This document shows positions 48,701-54,700 of a stretch of 64,000 bases of DNA, one piece after another. Source of the DNA: Ypsolopha sequella (Eukaryota; Arthropoda; Insecta; Lepidoptera; Ypsolophidae); NCBI GenBank assembly GCA_934047225.1, contig OW203987.1, positions 4,119,501 through 4,183,500 of the forward strand, given 5' to 3'. Positions within the stretch are counted from its first letter, which is position 1. Every line of letters begins with the position of its first letter. The notes beneath the pieces were generated by a model that had not been told where the DNA came from, made no database searches, and saw only the letters and a list, made by a program, of their open reading frames with translations. The position numbers were made by a program, and so were the translations under genes.

Positions 48701-51700
48701 CTCCAGAAGGGTTGTGCAGCATCTTGATGACGGAGCCGCAGGTGCCGCTGCCGAGCTCGCCCAGGTGCTGCAGCTCGTCGATGTGGGACCGGTACTCCAC
48801 TCCGCCCACATTCAGCTTGTTACTCACCTTGACAGCAATGATGGCTCCAGAAGGGTTGTGCAGCATCTTGATGACGGAGCCGCAGGTGCCGCTGCCGAGC
48901 TCGCCCAGGTGCTGCAGCTCGTCGATGTGGGACCGGTACTCCACTCCGCCCACATTCAGCTTGCCACTCACCTGTACACGATTGTTATTATTATGCAACT
49001 GTCACCCAAAGCCATATACATACATGTACAGTGCTACAAGGATTTTTTGGCGCGTGGATGACAGACGGGGGCGCAGCTGTAAACCAAGGGATAGGATAAC
49101 AGCGTTAGTCCCGATTTTGACTATGACCGACCACGCGCAAAAAGAGCCTTGTCGCACTGTATTGTTTTGACAACACAGAAAACAATGATTAGATAGAAAA
49201 GATTATTAACTTTATTATTATTATATTCTTCTTATTCTGTTGTTATGTTCTTTATTATTTAGTGTACACACACACAGAAACATGGATACATATTATATTT
49301 TATTTGAAACAATATGAAGAGATTTCTTCAATAACAAAAAAAAATCTACATCGAATAATCATACAAGAGCACAAAGAGAATTAAAAATATATATACATTC
49401 TAACAAAAATAGCGATAATATAGTAATAAAATACTTACTATAAATACACACGATAAAATACTATAAATACATAATATACGTACGTATATAGTGTACTATA
49501 GAATACATAAATATGAATACATATAATATTATATTTACCTATTTAGACAGTGTATGTTATGTTATTTTATGATTGTTTTCTCAATGCTAACAAGATTTTT
49601 TATTTATTTTTATAAATGGTAATAGAATTCAAAACCAGCCAAGTGCAAGTCGAGCCGCGTTTTATTGGGGTTCTGTATAACCAATTCACTTTTTTTGTTT
49701 AAGATGCTCGTATAACTAACTAAAAAACTGACAAACTATCGAAGTTGATTTTCAACAACTTCTAATTTTGAATGAATGAATAAAATACACACTTTATTGT
49801 AAACGGTTAAATCAAACATTGAGTACAGAGTTTTGGACACACAGTGTTGTACGAGGGCGGACTTTAAGCGATTTATTCTAGGCTACCTTTGGGTGGTGAA
49901 GAAAGTATTATTTTATGTATTGTGGAAGTGTGATACCAAATATATAAAATAAAAGAAACAAAAACAATAAAGTGGATATACATTGATGCTTAACTACTTA
50001 CTCATATATGTATTAATATATTCCTACCGGAATAAACTTGCACAATATATTTACATAATTTTATTTATATAATACAATTTTTGTATCGTTTTGAAATTTC
50101 GAAGGTTTATGTAATACAATACAATAATCTACTTTGTTCCTGGGGACGGGTTGTGTAGGAAAAAAAAGATTTGGCTCCTTTTTTCATGTTGTTTTCATGT
50201 TTCATGAAAAATCATTCTGTTTTTTCTATTTCATTATTCAGGTTTGGGTCAACCTACTACACAAAAAAACATTAAGGTGATTACCCACGCCAACGGCCTT
50301 GAGCAATCGGCCTCACCTCCGGGGAGTTACAGGCGCTGCTCCCCGCATGCCTCTGCGCAGACGCCCCGCGCCCCTCTACAAAGATCGCTAGCGTCGAAAT
50401 GATTCACACCTCGTAGCGAGGTAGAAATAAATTTATGTAGCATTTTTTATGCGTAAACCTATAACTATAACTTTTGAAGCTCAATAGGCTGTGGTGCTGT
50501 AACAGAGAGATGTGACCATTCTGTTCCTACTACTACACGGTGATATTTTGGTAGTTTTGAAAACAAACTAGTGATTATAGTAATCGCGAACTAGTGGTGA
50601 TAGTACTGAAATCGCGAAAATATATAAAACATATACAACAAAATCGGTTATGTGAGGATACCCGAAAGTGACCAAGTTGATATTGGGGTCAGACCTTTAT
50701 AAATCTTGGGCTTGAGCGGTAACAGACGAGCGTCACTTTGCAGTTGGTAACCGTCAACAGTAGGCCCACCATGAGTTTGGCACTCGATATACGTTAGCGA
50801 CTGCGTAAAATATAATGTATTGGAAATTCTGGTTCCTCTCGTATACCGCTAGAACCCTAAACTGAATGAATTGACACTTTATTGTACACAAAAGACATAT
50901 AAAAGAAAACAGAGTATTGAAAACATAATTTTGTACAAAGGCGGACTTATCACTTGAAGCGATTTCTTCCAGCCAACCTTTGGGTGGTGAAGAAATAGTC
51001 ACTAGAAAAGTAAAAATAGGGGGATAGACGATAAACTCATACAAATGTTTTACGCTGTCGCTAACGTGCATCGAGTGCCAAACTCATGGTAGGCCAGAGG
51101 CACAGTATTATACTGTGCCAGAGGATTGAGGTAACTAATGTCGGAGGTAACCGTCTAATGATGGTAGCGTCAGCCGTCGTCGGTTGCAGTCAAACAATTT
51201 TTCATAAAAAGTGTCTGTTTTTATATTTGAATGATTTTTGAACGATAATGACGAAAAAATATATATATTGATAAAATATAATTTTGTTACAATTTTTGTT
51301 AATTTCGGTGCTTTTAGAGACTTGAGTGGTATGTATCGGTTATTTGCGGGTCTCATAATAAAACCGATAGTATGTAATATATTTGGGTACTCAGAAACGG
51401 TTTCAATGATGTTGATGCAACTTTTAGATTTTATTTTTATGAAGATTGTATTCGCACGTAAAATAAACAAAACACATATTTTTTTTAATCTGTAAATTTT
51501 AATTATGTTACGTAATCTGTACCACAGTTTCACCTCGCTAACACTTGTAAGCTCTGATCTGCAGGTAAATCCTCAATTTGGTAAATATATGTATATATTT
51601 TCTTGATCATGAGTCTTCTGCTTTTTATTTGTTCTTCACTTGAGATAAGTTAAATTTGTTGTTGTGCTCTTTGTTCTTCATTTTCTTGTTCTGTACTTCG

Positions 51701-54700
51701 TTTATTTCATTGTTCTGTACTGCGGTCTTCATTTTCTTGTTCTATTATATTGTTATACATTTTCTGTGTGTTTCAAATTCAAATTCAAATCATTTATTGC
51801 AATGTCACAAGTTTTAGAAGATCTTACATAACTAGAAAAGTACAGGTGACGCCCTGTAGGGGCATAGCAATCTTGAGAGGGCTACTAGATGCCTCTTAAG
51901 TACCTACATAATATTATCATTCATTCCTAGCTAGGTCAATATAGTATAATAGTTTAGTTAAGCCTATGTTAAATTTGTTATTGTTGTTATATATTATTCC
52001 ATTTTAATTAATTGTTCACAATAATATTACGATTAATTACAAACGTATTCAATGTCATTTAACAAATGTCATTTAGAAGAGCTATTGAAGTATTGATTTT
52101 GTATCGTCATTAAAATATTCAGATAAATTGTAATAGCATTTCTGTATGAGGAATTTTTTTAGATTACTTATAAACAAAGTGTTTTTTTCTATATTTTTTA
52201 GGTAAGTTTTCGTTTTTGTAATTTTTTTTTCCTTTTGTTACTTTTTTTGTTGTGCACTTTGTTTTTCATTTTATTGTTCTGTACTGTGGTTTTCATTTTC
52301 TTGTTTTATATTTTGTAATACATTTGCTGTAAATTAAAATGAATCTACCAGAATCGAGTCTTTAATCGTCTTTTGTTCAGAGGCTGTCGGATCATTGTCT
52401 TTGCCGTTCATTTGTAATGCAATGAATGAGCCTGGAGATGGTGGTGGTCCAAAAGATATTTTTCTCTGAAAAACATAATAAATAAGTTTGAATTTACCTA
52501 AGTACATAGTATAATTTTTAACCCACTATAAATTATAAAATAATGCAAACCCATTAAAGAAAAATACTCAAGTTTCACAAACAAATATAAAACATAATAT
52601 TAATTCCTAAATTCAAGGATATTACCACGTTATAAAAAAAGATTGGTAAATTCTCAAACCTACCGGAATCGACTCTTCGATAGTCTTTTGTGCAGACATT
52701 GTTGGATCATTGTCTTTGCCTTCCATTTCTGAAGCAATGAATGAGCTTAGAGATTGTGGTGATCCAGACGATGCTTTTCTCTAAGAAACATAACAAATAA
52801 CGCTGAATATGTTTTAATACGGAATATAATTTTTTACGTACTAGGCTGTCGGGTGACAGTTGGTAACCCTATGTCATTAAATAACAAGATGTGACCAATT
52901 CGTAGTGGTGTAGAAAAAAAAACTACATCAAAATAAACAGAGTTGGCTCGACGCAACCTGAAAAATTTTGTAAAGTCAGCAAAAGCAGCACAATTTTATT
53001 GATTAAAAAAAATCACATCATCAAGTATATATCATCGATAGAGCGTATAAAAGGTCCTAAAGAAAGCTTTTTTTCATATAAAAAGATATTCGATAAAATC
53101 AGGCTGATATTCAGGTTATTCAACTATCTCTACATAATATTACAGGTATAAATACCACGGTTTTGATATGCCTGCCTGGGACATATTTTTCTGAAATGAA
53201 CTAAAACAAGTATTTCAAATAGTGCTCCGGTCCAAAAAAACAGGTCGGAAGCGGAGCTAAACCATATACATAGTCCGAGCCTTGATACTTGGGTAGTTTA
53301 TTTAGCTGGATAGAAGTAAAAACAAAATTTTGAGCAACGTTTTTTGCGTGAATTGTTGCTTATAGCTGTTTATAATAATAATTATACCTATACATTGTCA
53401 TGATAGGAATCCCCGAGGGGGCTTTGGAGGTGTTTCGAGTGTCTCCGCACTCGGTACACCCGCGTTTCACCGACGATAAGTATGTCCCAACGTGGTTGGT
53501 GGTGACTTCGGGCACAAAACATTCAGCAAGTAGTAAGTATTAGTAAATACTATGCACAAAAATTCCGAAAAACTCCTTGGTGTATGCCCAACCGAGGCTT
53601 GAACCTGGATCTCAAAATTGAGAGGCCTGCGTTCTACCCATGAGCTACTATAATTGTTACCAGTAATTATTCATATCTACTCTACTATGGATAATGATTG
53701 TGTAGGTAGATTATGTTAGGTACTTACTTACTTTACTGCATGTATTTTCAAAACTTTTGTAGCCGCTTCTTTATTGTTTTAGATTTTCGTGGCATTTTTC
53801 TCAATCACATTATATATTTATAATTTTTCTAAAAAAAGTTCCTTGCTAACTCGTCAAACTTCTAGTTTATTATAGCGTCCACGCGCGAACGTCACAGCAC
53901 AATTTATCCTCTAAATAACTAAGTCCATTGCCGAAAGTACTCTCTGAACGCACACAAATAAAAATCCTTATAAATATTTTCGCAAACATGTCATCAGACG
54001 CCAGGGTGCGGTACGTGGCAACGAGTGACACAGCCTCCCCGTCTGAACGCCACTGCATGACTGATGCCTGCGCCCGCGCAGAGCACCTCTTAGCCTTTGA
54101 CCTTGAAATCTTACATATTTCGATATTTTTAATAGAAAAAGTTACTGGATATACTTGAGATATGTTGCATTTAAAGTTCAACAGATTCTTAATTTTTTGG
54201 CGTGTAAATATTTCCAAACGTCATAGCAGATTAGGAGGAGTAGGGAATTTAAGCCAAAAAAACATCATACAGTTGTTATTTTTTTTAATATAGAAGTTTT
54301 GATCGTACGAAACCAAAATTTGTTGCCAATATTTTTAAAGAGTTATTATTTCATATATATTTTTTTCAAGCCATTTGGTTCAGCCGTAAACGAGGAGTAG
54401 GCTTTAGAAAGTACACATCTGGCTGTATTTGAAGGATCAAGCGCCTTAAGATAAATCATTAGAACAAAGGCATTAGATGGGCTTCGTTTTGCCCTTTTAG
54501 TATGCAACAACTGGGTTATATCAATCAGAATCTTGCAATTCTGAAGGAACATATATTTGATACAGGGCAGATACAACAAAGAATTTCTATGTGATCTTTC
54601 AGCATACTTATAACAGCAGCATAAATAATGTTATAATACCTTGTAAACTTCTCGAAACCTCCTCTCTTGTTCAACTGTGTGTTGGGACCTCGGGGGAAAT

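Noticed and set aside
47953..49170. Long plus-strand open frames over the P-loop array (also 48207-49061 and 47742-48197)
   Set aside because: They are shadows of the 144-bp in-frame kinase exon array on the other strand.
51135..51533. 132-codon minus-strand frame and opposing 85-codon frame
   Set aside because: AT-rich, mutually overlapping on opposite strands, no domain; lies in a hep intron.
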